Shown here piece by piece: positions 17,085 to 25,823 of a stretch of DNA of 64,000 nucleotides (the stretch's first letter is position 1; each line of letters begins with the position of its first letter). The stretch is from NCBI RefSeq assembly GCF_003730195.1, contig NZ_QWGG01000004.1, positions 186,001 through 250,000 of the forward strand, written 5' to 3'. The translations under genes and the position numbers were made by a program. The notes under the pieces were generated by a model, which had not been told where the DNA came from, ran no database searches, and was given only the letters and a program-made list of their open reading frames with translations. Origin of the DNA: Halosimplex salinum (GTDB taxonomy: Archaea > Halobacteriota > Halobacteria > Halobacteriales > Haloarculaceae).

Positions 17085-17708
17085 TCAACACCCACCGGCG
17101 CCGCCGGCGCCCGCACAGCTCGCCCCGGCGGCGCTCGCGCCGGCCATCGCGGCCGCCGAACCGGTCACCACCGCCGCGTTCTGGTTCCGGCTGTAGTCCA
17201 CGCACTCGCCCCACGCCACCGGTGCGACGTGGTCGTCGATGTCGTCGGCCGCCAGCATCGCCGACTTGAACTCGGCGACGCCCCAGCCCGTCTCGGTGAC
17301 GAGCCGCTCGGCCAGTTCCGGCGTGACCGCGATGCGTCGACACTCCTCGGCCTCGAACAGGCCGTCGCCCGCGAACGTGAACTGCACGTCGTAGTGGCGG
17401 ACGAAGACGCCGTCGAAGGCGGGGTGCATCGCCCGGATGGCCTCGCCCGCCAGTTCCCACACGAGGTCGTAGTCCGGCGACTCCACGTCCTCGCCCAGCG
17501 AGAAGCGGGCGATGGGGACCGTGATCGGTTCCTCGTCCGGGCCTTCGTTGACGACGGCGACGCCGGTCACCGCGCAGTCGTCGATGCCGTACGTCTCCGG
17601 CGTGATCCGGTTCCGCAGTGCTTCGTGGGCGTCGTCTTCGCGCTGCTGGAGGTCGATACCTTCCTCGGTCGAGTCGTCGCCGAGCAGTCGGTCGAGCAGG
17701 GAGGGCAT
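17085..17708 (-). CDS. Uncharacterised protein with Cys/Gly-rich tail
   Basis: A 207-aa soluble acidic protein. The N-terminus is MPSLLDRLLGDDS, then comes an alpha/beta body of about 160 residues. The C-terminal 25 residues are Ala/Gly/Cys-rich (AGASCAGAGGAGGC). I do not recognise the family. The tail resembles the short Gly/Cys tails of a few uncharacterised proteins and might bind metal or be modified, but that is speculation. The start at 17708 is preferred because upstream codons are Arg/Pro-rich and would reach into the divergent sulfatase promoter. The two genes share a 92-bp divergent promoter region holding an inverted repeat. Confidence 0.7.
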   Translation of the reverse strand: MPSLLDRLLGDDSTEEGIDLQQREDDAHEALRNRITPETYGIDDCAVTGVAVVNEGPDEEPITVPIARFSLGEDVESPDYDLVWELAGEAIRAMHPAFDGVFVRHYDVQFTFAGDGLFEAEECRRIAVTPELAERLVTETGWGVAEFKSAMLAADDIDDHVAPVAWGECVDYSRNQNAAVVTGSAAAMAGASAAGASCAGAGGAGGC

Positions 17709-17775
17709 TACGGGTGGGAGTGAGACGCGCGGACGACTTAGCGTCTTGGGCGGTTCCGGGACCAGAGCAGTTAAC

Positions 17776-17796
17776 GTGCGTGCAATTGACACGCAC
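17776..17796. promoter_or_regulatory. Inverted repeat in the sulfatase upstream region
   Basis: GTGCGTG and CACGCAC form a perfect 7-bp inverted repeat around CAATTGA, ending 4 nt before the sulfatase ATG at 17801. Its place in a short divergent promoter suggests a regulator-binding site that could act on both genes. It could also be a short 5' hairpin of the sulfatase mRNA. Confidence 0.5.
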
Positions 17797-17800
17797 AAGC

Positions 17801-19321
17801 ATGCGGATCCTGTACATCGACGTCGACTCGCTCAGACCCGACCACCTGGGCTGTTACGGGTACGAGCGCGACACGTCGCCGAACGTCGACCGGATCGCCG
17901 AAGACGCGCGTCGCTTCACGAACTACTACGTCTCGGACGCCCCCTGTCTCCCGTCGCGGACCGCGTATCTCAGCGGCCGGTTCGGTATCCACACGGGCGT
18001 CGTCAGCCACGCCGGTATCAGCGCGGACATGCGTCACCGCGGGGACGAACGCGGTCACACGAACCGCGGCGCGTACCGGACACTCCCGACCGCGCTCCGC
18101 GAGGAGGGGCACAGAACCGCCTTCATCAGTCCGTTTCCGCAGCGCCACGGGGCCTGGCACGCCGTCGACGGCTTCAACGAGTGGATCGACACGGGCAACT
18201 ACGGACTGGAACGCGCCGACGAGGTCTACCCCCACGCCGAGGAGTGGCTCGAGGAGCACGCCGCCGACGACGACTGGTACCTCCACGTCAACTTCTGGGA
18301 CCCGCACACGCCCTACGACACGCCAGAGGAGTTCGGCAACCCCTTCGCTGACGACCCGGCCCCGGAGTGGCTCACCGAGGACCTGATCCGAGAGCACTAC
18401 GAGAGCTACGGTCCCCACAGCGCACAGGACCTCCACCACGGCTACCTGAACGGGGACGGACCGGAGGACCTGGAGCGGACGCCCGACGAGATCACGGACC
18501 GGGAGGACTTCGGTCGCTGGGTCGACGGCTACGACGTCGGGATCCGATACATGGACGAGTACATCGGCGATATCGTGGACCTTCTGAAATCTCAAGGCGT
18601 CTACCAGGAGACCCTGATCGTCGTCTCGGCCGACCACGGCGAGAACCTCGGGGAACTCAACGTCTACGGCGACCACCAGACCGCCGACGACAAGACGTGT
18701 CGAGTCCCGCTGATCGTCAAGGGGCCCGGCGTCGAACCCGGCGTCGACGACGACTTCCACTACCACGTCGACCTCTCGGCGACGCTCGTCGAACTGGCCG
18801 GCGGCGACGTGCCCGACGGCTGGGACGGCCGGTCGTTCCTGCCGGCGCTGACCGACGGCGACTCTGAGGGGCGGCCGTTCCTCGTCACCGGACAGGGCGC
18901 CTGGGCGTGTCAGCGAGGCGTCCGCTGGGACGACTGGCTCCTGCTCCGCACCTACCACGACGGCTGGCGGGAGTTCGACGCCGTCGAACTGTACGACCTC
19001 GCGTCGGACCCCCACAAGGTGGAGAACGTCGCCGACGAGCACCCGACGGTCGCTGAACGCGGGATGGCGCTGCTGGACCGCTGGCGGAGCCAGCGCGGGC
19101 TCGACGCCGCGGTCGGTGCCGACGGCGGGAACCCGGGCGCGCCCCGTGCGCTCGTCGACCCGCTGTTCGAGGTCGTCCGCGACGGCGGCTCCGTCTATCT
19201 CCGGGACGCCGAGGAGCCGTACACGACGCGACTCCGCGAGACGGGTCGCGAGGAACACGCCGAGACGATCGAGGACCGCGGCGGGATCGTCGACCAGGAC
19301 CCGGGCGAGTACCTGTCCTGA
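17801..19321 (+). CDS. Sulfatase (arylsulfatase-like)
   Basis: A 506-aa type I sulfatase-family hydrolase. It starts with the metal-binding segment ILYIDVDSLRPDHLGCYGY. The formylglycine site is DAPCLPSRTAYLSGR (C-x-P-S-R), so the Cys must be converted by a maturation enzyme. VVSADHGENLGE (Asp, His) and YGDHQTADDKTCRVPLIVKG complete the metal and sulfate site. No signal peptide is visible, so it is cytoplasmic or exported by an unknown route. The ATG at 17801 directly precedes the metal motif, the family's normal beginning. An NSS transporter lies 72 bp downstream on the same strand and may be linked by function. Confidence 0.9.
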   Translation: MRILYIDVDSLRPDHLGCYGYERDTSPNVDRIAEDARRFTNYYVSDAPCLPSRTAYLSGRFGIHTGVVSHAGISADMRHRGDERGHTNRGAYRTLPTALREEGHRTAFISPFPQRHGAWHAVDGFNEWIDTGNYGLERADEVYPHAEEWLEEHAADDDWYLHVNFWDPHTPYDTPEEFGNPFADDPAPEWLTEDLIREHYESYGPHSAQDLHHGYLNGDGPEDLERTPDEITDREDFGRWVDGYDVGIRYMDEYIGDIVDLLKSQGVYQETLIVVSADHGENLGELNVYGDHQTADDKTCRVPLIVKGPGVEPGVDDDFHYHVDLSATLVELAGGDVPDGWDGRSFLPALTDGDSEGRPFLVTGQGAWACQRGVRWDDWLLLRTYHDGWREFDAVELYDLASDPHKVENVADEHPTVAERGMALLDRWRSQRGLDAAVGADGGNPGAPRALVDPLFEVVRDGGSVYLRDAEEPYTTRLRETGREEHAETIEDRGGIVDQDPGEYLS

Positions 19322-19393
19322 CGGACCGAACGCCGAGAGACCCGCTCGGTCGGTAAACCACAGATATTCCCGGGAGAAGTCTGAACACGAGAT

Positions 19394-20785
19394 ATGGTCG
19401 AACGAGAGACGTGGGCGACGCGAGTCGGCTTTCTCGTCGCTGCGATCGGGAGCGCTGTCGGCCTCGGGAACCTCTGGCAGTTCCCGTTCAAGACGGCCGA
19501 GAACGGCGGCGCTGCGTTCGTCGCCTTCTACCTCGTCGCGGTGGTGCTGATCGGCTTCCCCGCGATGCTCGCCGAGTTCGTGATCGGGCGGCGGACGAAC
19601 GTCAACGCCATCGACGCCTTCGCGAGTCTGGGCCATCGGAACTGGCGCGTCGTCGGCGGCCTCGCCGTCGCGACCGGGTTCTGGATCCTCTCGTACTACA
19701 ACGTGGTCGGCGGGTGGGTGCTCCGCTACATCCTCGGGAGCGCGACGGGCGCGTACTTCGACGCCCCCGCCGAGTACTTCGGCGCGGTGTCGTCGGGCCC
19801 CGAGGCCGTCCTCGCGCAGGCCCTGTTCCTCGGTGTCGCGACCGCCATCGTCGCGTTCGGCATCGAGAACGGCATCGAACGCGCCACGAAGGTGATGGTC
19901 CCCTCGATCATCGTGATCATGCTCGTGCTGGCGGGCTGGGCGGCGACGCTCGTCGGCGCGGGCGAGGGGTACGCCTACTTCCTCACGCCCAGTCTCGACG
20001 CGATGGGCGAGAACGCCGGCACGGCGATCCCCTTCGCCGTCGGGCAGGCCTTCTTCACCCTCTCGCTGGGGATGGCGATCATGATCACCTACTCGTCGTA
20101 CGTCGGCGAAGACGACAGCCTCCCGTTCGACGGGGGCGTCATCGTCGTCACGAACACGCTCGTCGGCATCCTCGCCGGACTGGTCGTCTTCCCGATCCTG
20201 TTCGCGAACGACATCGACCTGGCGCTGACGGGCGGGGGCGGCGCCGCGGCGCTGTTCGTCGCCGTCGCCGCCGGGTTCGCCGAACTCCCCTTCGGAGAGA
20301 CGCTCGGAGTCGTCTTCTTCACCGTCGTGCTCGTCGCGGCGCTCTCCTCCGCGATCAGCCTCATGGAGGTCACCGTCTCGTGGGCAGTCGACAACTTCGA
20401 CTACTCCCGGCCGACGCTGGCGGTCTCCGTCGGCCTCGGCCTGTTCGCCCTCGGACTCCCCTCGGCGTGGGACACCGCCTGGCTGACGTGGTTCGACAAC
20501 CTCGCGTACAGCCTGTTCCTGCCCGTGTCGGTCCTCGCCGTCGTCGTCTTCGTCGGCTGGGTGATCGGCCGAGACGCCCTCGACGAACTCCGACGCGGGA
20601 CCGGCGGGCTCGGGTCGTTCGGCCCCGTCTGGCTGTGGACGCTCCGCGTCGTCGTCGTGCTCGGCGTCCTCGGGACGCTCGCGCTCGGCGTCTACGAACT
20701 GTTCCTCCAGGCGGACCCGACCGGGGTCCCGCCGCTGTTGGCTGGTACGCCGTCGCCGCTGTTGGTGGGCTGGCTCACGCTGTAG
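19394..20785 (+). CDS. Sodium-dependent transporter, NSS/SNF family
   Basis: A 463-aa membrane protein with 11-12 hydrophobic helices. TM1 carries the unwound sodium/substrate site GSAVGLGNLWQFPFKTAENGG, highly typical of LeuT-fold neurotransmitter:sodium symporters. The following loop has FYLVAVVLIGFPAMLAE, and the TM6-region FFTLSLGMAIMITYSSY is also standard. It should import a small amino acid or amine using the sodium gradient; the substrate is unknown. The start ATG sits 15 nt after AT-containing leader sequence with no competing upstream start. Its stop is 16 bp from the convergent UDG-like gene. Confidence 0.92.
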   Translation: MVERETWATRVGFLVAAIGSAVGLGNLWQFPFKTAENGGAAFVAFYLVAVVLIGFPAMLAEFVIGRRTNVNAIDAFASLGHRNWRVVGGLAVATGFWILSYYNVVGGWVLRYILGSATGAYFDAPAEYFGAVSSGPEAVLAQALFLGVATAIVAFGIENGIERATKVMVPSIIVIMLVLAGWAATLVGAGEGYAYFLTPSLDAMGENAGTAIPFAVGQAFFTLSLGMAIMITYSSYVGEDDSLPFDGGVIVVTNTLVGILAGLVVFPILFANDIDLALTGGGGAAALFVAVAAGFAELPFGETLGVVFFTVVLVAALSSAISLMEVTVSWAVDNFDYSRPTLAVSVGLGLFALGLPSAWDTAWLTWFDNLAYSLFLPVSVLAVVVFVGWVIGRDALDELRRGTGGLGSFGPVWLWTLRVVVVLGVLGTLALGVYELFLQADPTGVPPLLAGTPSPLLVGWLTL

Positions 20786-20800
20786 AACTGGCCGCGAACG

Positions 20801-21427
20801 CTACCGCACCATGTACGGGTCGTCGTCGGGCAGGAATCGACCCAGGTCGGCGCGGCGGACGTAGTCGCGCCGGCGGAGTTCCACGAGCCGCTCCACGAGC
20901 GCGTCTTCGTCGTCCTCGGACCACTGCGCCGGGTCCTTGACGGGGACGATCAGCCACCCGCTCCCCGGGATTTCGGTCGCGTGCTGGGCGTCCATATCCG
21001 CCTCGTCGGGCGGGCGAGCGCTCATGTTCGCGAACACGTGCCGGGTCGCGCGCTCCCCGACGGGCAGGAGGACGTGGGCGGTGATCGCCCTGATCTCCGA
21101 GTCGAAGATGTTCTCCAGGTCGGCGTAGTCCTTCGCGCTCGGGACGCCCTCGGGGACGCAGGGGTAGAGATACGAGAAGAAGGTCTTCTCGACGACCGGT
21201 GGCGTCCCCGTCTCGGCCAGCAGGCCGCCCTCGGCGAGGGCCCGCTGGAGGCGCTCGCTCGCGTCGAACTCGGTGAACGGGTAGCCCGACTCGCCGCCGC
21301 CGTGGAGGCCGGGGTGGTCACCGATCACGTGGAAGTCCGCGTTCGCGTCGCCGAATCCGGCGACGAACGGCTCACACGGCGGCGAGAAGCCGAAGGGGTT
21401 CGACTGGCGTGCCGTGACGTTCTTCAC
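20801..21427 (-). CDS. Uracil-DNA glycosylase-family protein
   Basis: A 208-aa protein (GTG start). The N-terminal VTARQSNPFGFSPPCEPFVAG and FHVIGDHPGLHGGG segments resemble the water-activating GE/D-x-P-G motif of the uracil-DNA glycosylase superfamily. HVLLPVGERATRHVF may supply the second conserved block. Only two cysteines are present, so the 4Fe-4S cluster of family 4/5 enzymes is absent. It would remove uracil or another damaged base, but specificity is not clear. An in-frame ATG at 21493 would add 22 residues with no family look, so GTG 21427 is preferred. Confidence 0.65.
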   Translation of the reverse strand: MKNVTARQSNPFGFSPPCEPFVAGFGDANADFHVIGDHPGLHGGGESGYPFTEFDASERLQRALAEGGLLAETGTPPVVEKTFFSYLYPCVPEGVPSAKDYADLENIFDSEIRAITAHVLLPVGERATRHVFANMSARPPDEADMDAQHATEIPGSGWLIVPVKDPAQWSEDDEDALVERLVELRRRDYVRRADLGRFLPDDDPYMVR

Positions 21428-21621
21428 GTCCGGTCGGAGGCGACCGGAACCCAAAACTCCGCTGGTTCCCGCCAGACGCCGCCCGCCGGCCATCGCCCGC
21501 CCCGACGGGTGGTGGAGCCACCGTCCGTGGAAACGCTTTTCTCTCGGTCTGTCGATGTCCTCCCAATGACCGCAGGGACTCGCGTTCGACCGCGATTCGG
21601 ACCGCGACGGGGTGAGTCGGC

Positions 21622-23172
21622 GTGACTCACGACGACGACATCGAGGAGCTCCGCGAACGCAAGGAGCGCGCTCGCAAAGGCGGCGGCGAGGAGCGTATCC
21701 AGGCCCAGCACGACCGCGGGAAGATGACCGCCCGCGAGCGGATCGACTACTTCCTCGACGACGACACCTTCGTCGAGGTCGACCAGCTCCGCGAACACCG
21801 CTCGACCAACTTCGACCTCGCCGAGAAGCGCGTCCCGGGCGACGGCGTCGTCACCGGCTACGGGAAAGTCGACGGCCGAACCGTCTTCGTGTTCGCCCAC
21901 GACTTCACCGTGATGGGCGGGTCGCTCGGCGAAGCGTTCGCCCAGAAGGTCTGCAAGGTCATGGACAGGGCGATGGAGACCGGCGCGCCCATCGTCGGCC
22001 TCAACGACTCCGCCGGCGCGCGCATCCAGGAGGGCGTCGACGCGCTCGCGGGGTACGCCGACATCTTCCACCGCAATCAGCTGGCCTCCGGTGTGGTTCC
22101 CCAGATTTCCGCCATCATGGGCCCCTGCGCCGGCGGCGCGGTGTACTCGCCCGCCATCACGGACTTCATCTTCATGGTCGAGGAGACCAGTCACATGTTC
22201 ATCACCGGTCCCGACGTGATCGAGACGGTCACCGGCGAGGAGGTGACCTTCGACGAACTCGGCGGCGCAGCGACCCACAGCGGCGACTCCGGCGTCGCGC
22301 ACTTCGCGCCCGCTGCCGAGGAGCAGGCGCTCGACGACATCCGCTATCTCCTCTCCTATCTCCCGGCCAACAACGCAGAGGACCCGCCTCGCGTCGAACC
22401 GTGGGACGACCCCGACCGCGCCGACGAGAGCCTGCGCGACGTGGTCCCGCAGGCCCCCCAGAAACCCTACGACATGCACGACGTGATCGACGGCGTCGTC
22501 GACGAGGACTCCTTCTTCGAGGTCGCCGAGCGCTACGCCCGGAACCTCCTCACTGGATTCGCCCGTCTCGACGGCTACCCCGTCGGTATCGTCGCCAACC
22601 AGCCCCGCGTCAACGCCGGCACGCTCGACATCGACTCCTCGCTGAAAGGCTCGCGCTTCGTCCGCTTCTGCGACGCGTTCAACATCCCCCTACTCACCTT
22701 CGTCGACGTGCCCGGCTTCATGCCCGGGAAGGACCAGGAGAAGGGCGGCATCATCAAGCACGGCGCGAAACTGCTCTACGCCTACTCCGAAGCGACGGTG
22801 CCGCTCATGACCGTCATCACGCGGAAGGCCTACGGCGGCGCCTACGACGTGATGTCCTCGAAGCACGTCGGGAGCGACGTGAACTATGCCTGGCCGACCG
22901 CCGAGATCGCAGTCATGGGCCCCGAGGGCGCCGTCAACGTCCTCTACGACGACGAACTCGACGCCGCCGAGCAGGTCGAGGAGAAACGCCAGGAGCTCAT
23001 CGACGAGTACCGCGACGCGTTCGCGAACCCCTACGACGCGGCCGAGCGCGGGTTCGTCGACGACGTGATCGAACCGCCCGAGACCCGCGCCCGACTGATC
23101 GGCGATCTGGAGACGCTCCGAAGCAAGCGCAAGGACCACCCGGACCGGAAACACGGGAACATCCCGCTGTAG
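21622..23172 (+). CDS. pccB: Propionyl/acyl-CoA carboxylase, carboxyltransferase subunit
   Basis: A 516-aa carboxyltransferase beta-type subunit with two crotonase-fold halves. The N-half has [28 protein letters not shown] and [17 protein letters not shown]. The C-half has [35 protein letters not shown] and [10 protein letters not shown]. It moves carboxyl from biotin to acetyl- or propionyl-CoA. The biotin carboxylase/BCCP partner is at 29.2 kb and BirA at 38.0 kb, not in one operon. The start codon is GTG at 21622. A 19-codon frame beginning at ATG 21567 ends on the overlapping TGA (21623-21625) and could be a translated leader, though this is not certain. Confidence 0.93.
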   Translation: MTHDDDIEELRERKERARKGGGEERIQAQHDRGKMTARERIDYFLDDDTFVEVDQLREHRSTNFDLAEKRVPGDGVVTGYGKVDGRTVFVFAHDFTVMGGSLGEAFAQKVCKVMDRAMETGAPIVGLNDSAGARIQEGVDALAGYADIFHRNQLASGVVPQISAIMGPCAGGAVYSPAITDFIFMVEETSHMFITGPDVIETVTGEEVTFDELGGAATHSGDSGVAHFAPAAEEQALDDIRYLLSYLPANNAEDPPRVEPWDDPDRADESLRDVVPQAPQKPYDMHDVIDGVVDEDSFFEVAERYARNLLTGFARLDGYPVGIVANQPRVNAGTLDIDSSLKGSRFVRFCDAFNIPLLTFVDVPGFMPGKDQEKGGIIKHGAKLLYAYSEATVPLMTVITRKAYGGAYDVMSSKHVGSDVNYAWPTAEIAVMGPEGAVNVLYDDELDAAEQVEEKRQELIDEYRDAFANPYDAAERGFVDDVIEPPETRARLIGDLETLRSKRKDHPDRKHGNIPL

Positions 23173-23192
23173 ATCCGGCGAGACGCGGACAG

Positions 23193-23200
23193 TGCTTTTT
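23193..23200 (+). terminator. T-rich terminator candidate after pccB
   Basis: GTGCTTTTT follows the pccB stop by about 20 nt. Short T tracts of this kind end many archaeal transcripts. No hairpin is needed and none is seen. Repeat copy D starts about 28 nt later. Confidence 0.4.
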
Positions 23201-23227
23201 CAGAGGAATCGAAGGTGTGAGCGGCGC

Positions 23228-23541
23228 TGTGGCGCGCGCTGTCGCGGCCTCTGTGCCGCGACGAAGTCGCGCGAGGTCTTCGCGAGTGAAAGGAGCGAAG
23301 GCTCGGAAGACGACCGGAGGGAGTCTTCAGGTGGATGAGCGAGGGAACGGAGTGGCCGAGTGAATCGGCTGGGGAGGCGTGAGGCTATCTGCAGTGCTGT
23401 GCCGGGTGTAGTAGCTCCTGGCGGACTGAAAGGGCGAGTGCGAGGTGCGACCGCAGGGAGCACCTCGAGATGCGAACGGCGAACGGAGTGAGCCGTGAGC
23501 GAGCGGGTCGGGGGGTTTCAGCGCGTGCTGTCGTCTGCGGT
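23228..23541 (+). repeat. Dispersed structured non-coding element, copy D
   Basis: The shortest copy, in the convergent 455-bp gap. Its 5' hairpin is GTCGCGGC/GCCGCGAC (23241-23262): both arms differ from the GGCTCGCG/CGCGAGCC version of copies A-C and still pair perfectly. The loop is CTCTGT. The outer stem (CGCGC with GCGCG), the GGAAGAC/GTCTTC hairpin and the core block (23365-23384, one change) are present, as is GGACTGAAAGGGCGAG. The 9-bp CTGA-type stem with CTAT/ATAT is missing. The 3' GAGCGAGCGGG module is present. Confidence 0.78.
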
Positions 23542-23627
23542 CACTGCGTCTCGTTGCGAGCGAGTCGAGGCCACCACCACTCGAATTCGACTGCGACTGT
23601 TATCGCTCGACCGCGGATCGACAGTCG

Positions 23628-24722
23628 TCATCGAGTCGACTCACCCACTAGCCGCCACCCCAGAACGCCGCACAGCGCGAACCCGTAGGCGTTCAGCGAC
23701 CCGTGGAGCGACACCATCCTGCCGATGCTCAGCCCCAGCGGGTTCGTCCCGCCGAACGCCGCGATACCGTAGCCGAGCGCGAGCACCATCGACGCCGGAA
23801 GCGCGAGCGCGGAGAGCCCCACGAGCGCGGCGGGGAGCGCGTCGAGCGACGGGACGACGCGGACGAGCACGAGCAGGCCGAACGCGGCGACGGCCAGCGT
23901 GAACGCGCCGACTGCGACGACCTCCACCAGCGGCGAGAAGGAGATGCCGACGGCGATGATCGCCGGACCGACGAGTACCACGGCGGCGACCGCGCGAGCG
24001 GCGAGTCCATCGAACCCGCCGAGGTGGCGGCCCGTGACGCCCGCGAGGACGGGGAGCGCGAACCCGGCGAAGTTGAAGTGAACTGCGGTGAGCAGGACGA
24101 TGACGGGCTCGAACCAGAACGTGATCCCCTGCTGGAAGAGCACGAGCGCGACGGCGGCGACCGTCGTGTACGCGAGGCCGGCGTCGACGAGCCACTCCGA
24201 CAGCGAGGCCGGGCCGAAGTCGACGCCGCGCTCTCGGGCCCGGAGGAGGCCCGCGAGCGCCAGGAGGCCCGTCACCGGAAGCCACGCGACGGCGGTCAGC
24301 GTCGCGACGAAGCCCGACGCGACCAGCGACACCAGCACGAGCGGCGCCGCGGCCGGTTGTGTCACCGCCGCGAGGGCGAGGAGACTCCCCGAAGTGCCCT
24401 CGAAGCCCCGCTCGGCGGCCAGGCCGATGCCCAGCGGGACGACGACGAGCGGCGCCAGCGCGAGCGCCCGACCGACGGCCGAGAGGTCGCCCGCGAGCGC
24501 CGCCAGCGCCCACAGCGCCGCCCCGGCGACCGCACTGACGTCCGTCACCGGAACGCCGCGGACCGAGGGGAGCGGCGTCGAAAGAGTGTCTCCGGCGTCT
24601 CCGCTTCCGGTCTCCGCGCCTCCGTCTCCGGCCCCGGCGCCTCCGCTTCCGGCCCCGGCGTCGCCGTCTCCGGCCCCGTCGCCCGACGCTGTCCCCACAT
24701 CGCCGCCGAGCCCGCCGCTCAT
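23628..24722 (-). CDS. YndJ-like membrane protein
   Basis: A 364-aa protein. Residues 1-45 are a Gly/Ala/Asp low-complexity tract (repeats of AGxGxGxA), followed by about 10 hydrophobic helices. HFNFAGFALPVLAGVTGR and SLHGSLNAYGFALCGVLGW near the C-terminus match the YndJ-like family first described in Bacillus. Its start overlaps the DUF4166 gene stop (ATGA), so the pair is translationally coupled. In Bacillus YndJ-type proteins both modules can be in one polypeptide; here they are separate. The His/Asn residues in the last helices suggest a membrane-embedded site, but function is unknown. Confidence 0.8.
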   Translation of the reverse strand: MSGGLGGDVGTASGDGAGDGDAGAGSGGAGAGDGGAETGSGDAGDTLSTPLPSVRGVPVTDVSAVAGAALWALAALAGDLSAVGRALALAPLVVVPLGIGLAAERGFEGTSGSLLALAAVTQPAAAPLVLVSLVASGFVATLTAVAWLPVTGLLALAGLLRARERGVDFGPASLSEWLVDAGLAYTTVAAVALVLFQQGITFWFEPVIVLLTAVHFNFAGFALPVLAGVTGRHLGGFDGLAARAVAAVVLVGPAIIAVGISFSPLVEVVAVGAFTLAVAAFGLLVLVRVVPSLDALPAALVGLSALALPASMVLALGYGIAAFGGTNPLGLSIGRMVSLHGSLNAYGFALCGVLGWRLVGESTR

Positions 24723-25390
24723 GGCGGCAGCGGGTCGATCCCCGTGGTCGGCCGCAGGTCCGGCGGAACGGCCTCCATCTCCCGCCGTTCCTGCGTGAAC
24801 GACCCGCGATAGCCGAGGACGTGGCCCGCGAGGTCGCTCTCGACGGTGGCGGTGACGTAGAACCGCTCGTCGCCCTCGTCGTAGCGGTCGTGGACCGTCA
24901 CGTCCACGGCGAGCGGTCCGGGCGTCGGCAGGTACCGACCGCCGACTCTGGTCCACTGCTTGCCGCCCTCGACGACGAGCGCGCCGTCCTCGACGCGCGG
25001 GTGGAGTTCCGAGACGACGTGGCCGCCGGTGCCCAGGAAGTCGAACAGGCGCTCGCGCTCGGCGTCCCAGACGGTCAGCGAGTCGAACCGGCGAGTCCGC
25101 TCGCCGAACTGGAACTCGCGGCGCGTCGTGAGCGCCTCGTACCCCGCCGGGTCGCGAAAGCCGACCGTCGTCACCGAGAACGGGACGTCCTTCCCGGATT
25201 CGGGAAAGAGGAGGTTGCGGAGCGGCATCGCGTACAGCACCGGGAGCGCGAGCGTCCCGCGAGTGATGTCCATCCGCCCGGAGCCGACCGTCGCGTACGC
25301 GTCCGCCGGTCCGAGCCCGTAGCGGTCGCGGACCTTCGGATGCAGGTCGTCGGCCTCGTCGCCCAGCGCGTACTCGTAGACGCCCGTCAC
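24719..25390 (-). CDS. DUF4166 domain protein
   Basis: A protein of about 223 aa (GTG start at 25390; another GTG at 25420 adds ten residues). LHPKVRDRYGL near the start, MPLRNLLFPESGKDVPFSVTT in the middle and YRGSFTQERREMEA at the end fit DUF4166. It is soluble with no signal peptide. The family is almost always coupled with YndJ-like or NAD-binding membrane proteins. Here it precedes and overlaps the YndJ-like gene, so the two probably form a complex or successive steps of an unassigned pathway. Confidence 0.78.
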   Translation of the reverse strand: MTGVYEYALGDEADDLHPKVRDRYGLGPADAYATVGSGRMDITRGTLALPVLYAMPLRNLLFPESGKDVPFSVTTVGFRDPAGYEALTTRREFQFGERTRRFDSLTVWDAERERLFDFLGTGGHVVSELHPRVEDGALVVEGGKQWTRVGGRYLPTPGPLAVDVTVHDRYDEGDERFYVTATVESDLAGHVLGYRGSFTQERREMEAVPPDLRPTTGIDPLPP

Positions 25391-25508
25391 GCGACCACCC
25401 GCTCCCGCCGCCGTCCGCACCGCTGGCTCCTGTCCATACCGGGACTGGACGGCCGAGTGACAAAGAACTGGTGTCGCGATCCGACGAGTGGAGTGTCTCC
25501 GACGCGAG

Positions 25509-25667
25509 TCAGGACGCCTGCTGGATCATGTCGCGCGCCTCGTCGTCGCTCAGATCCATGTCGTGTTTCTCTTCGGCGTGTTCTTTCACGTGTTCGATGA
25601 CCTCATGTTCGTCCTCGGACTTGATCATGAAGTCGTCGTCCTGGCTGCATTCGACCTGATATGCCAT
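25509..25667 (-). CDS. Small DUF1059 family protein
   Basis: A 52-aa, strongly acidic protein (MAYQVECSQDDDFMIKSEDE at the start) continuing with EVIEHVKEHAEEKHDMDLSD and ending in MIQQAS. The conserved CxxDDDFxIxSEDExEVIEHVKxHAxEKHxM pattern is typical of DUF1059 small proteins, common in archaea. Function is unknown; the His/Glu spacing (EHVKEHAEEKH) could bind a metal, which is an inference. The single Cys is near the N-terminus. It is a monocistronic gene between DUF4166 and the E1 alpha gene. Confidence 0.85.
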   Translation of the reverse strand: MAYQVECSQDDDFMIKSEDEHEVIEHVKEHAEEKHDMDLSDDEARDMIQQAS

Positions 25668-25823
25668 ACGCGGGCCAAAGGACGCACCGGGTTTAGCTAT
25701 ACACCGGTTTCAGGATGGTAGGGCTCCGCCAGTTCCGAGTAACGCGCTCGATAAGCCGAGTAAGCGGGTCCCGGAGTGCGTCCGAACCGGACGGCGAACG
25801 GATCGACGCGGACTACGCAGCGC

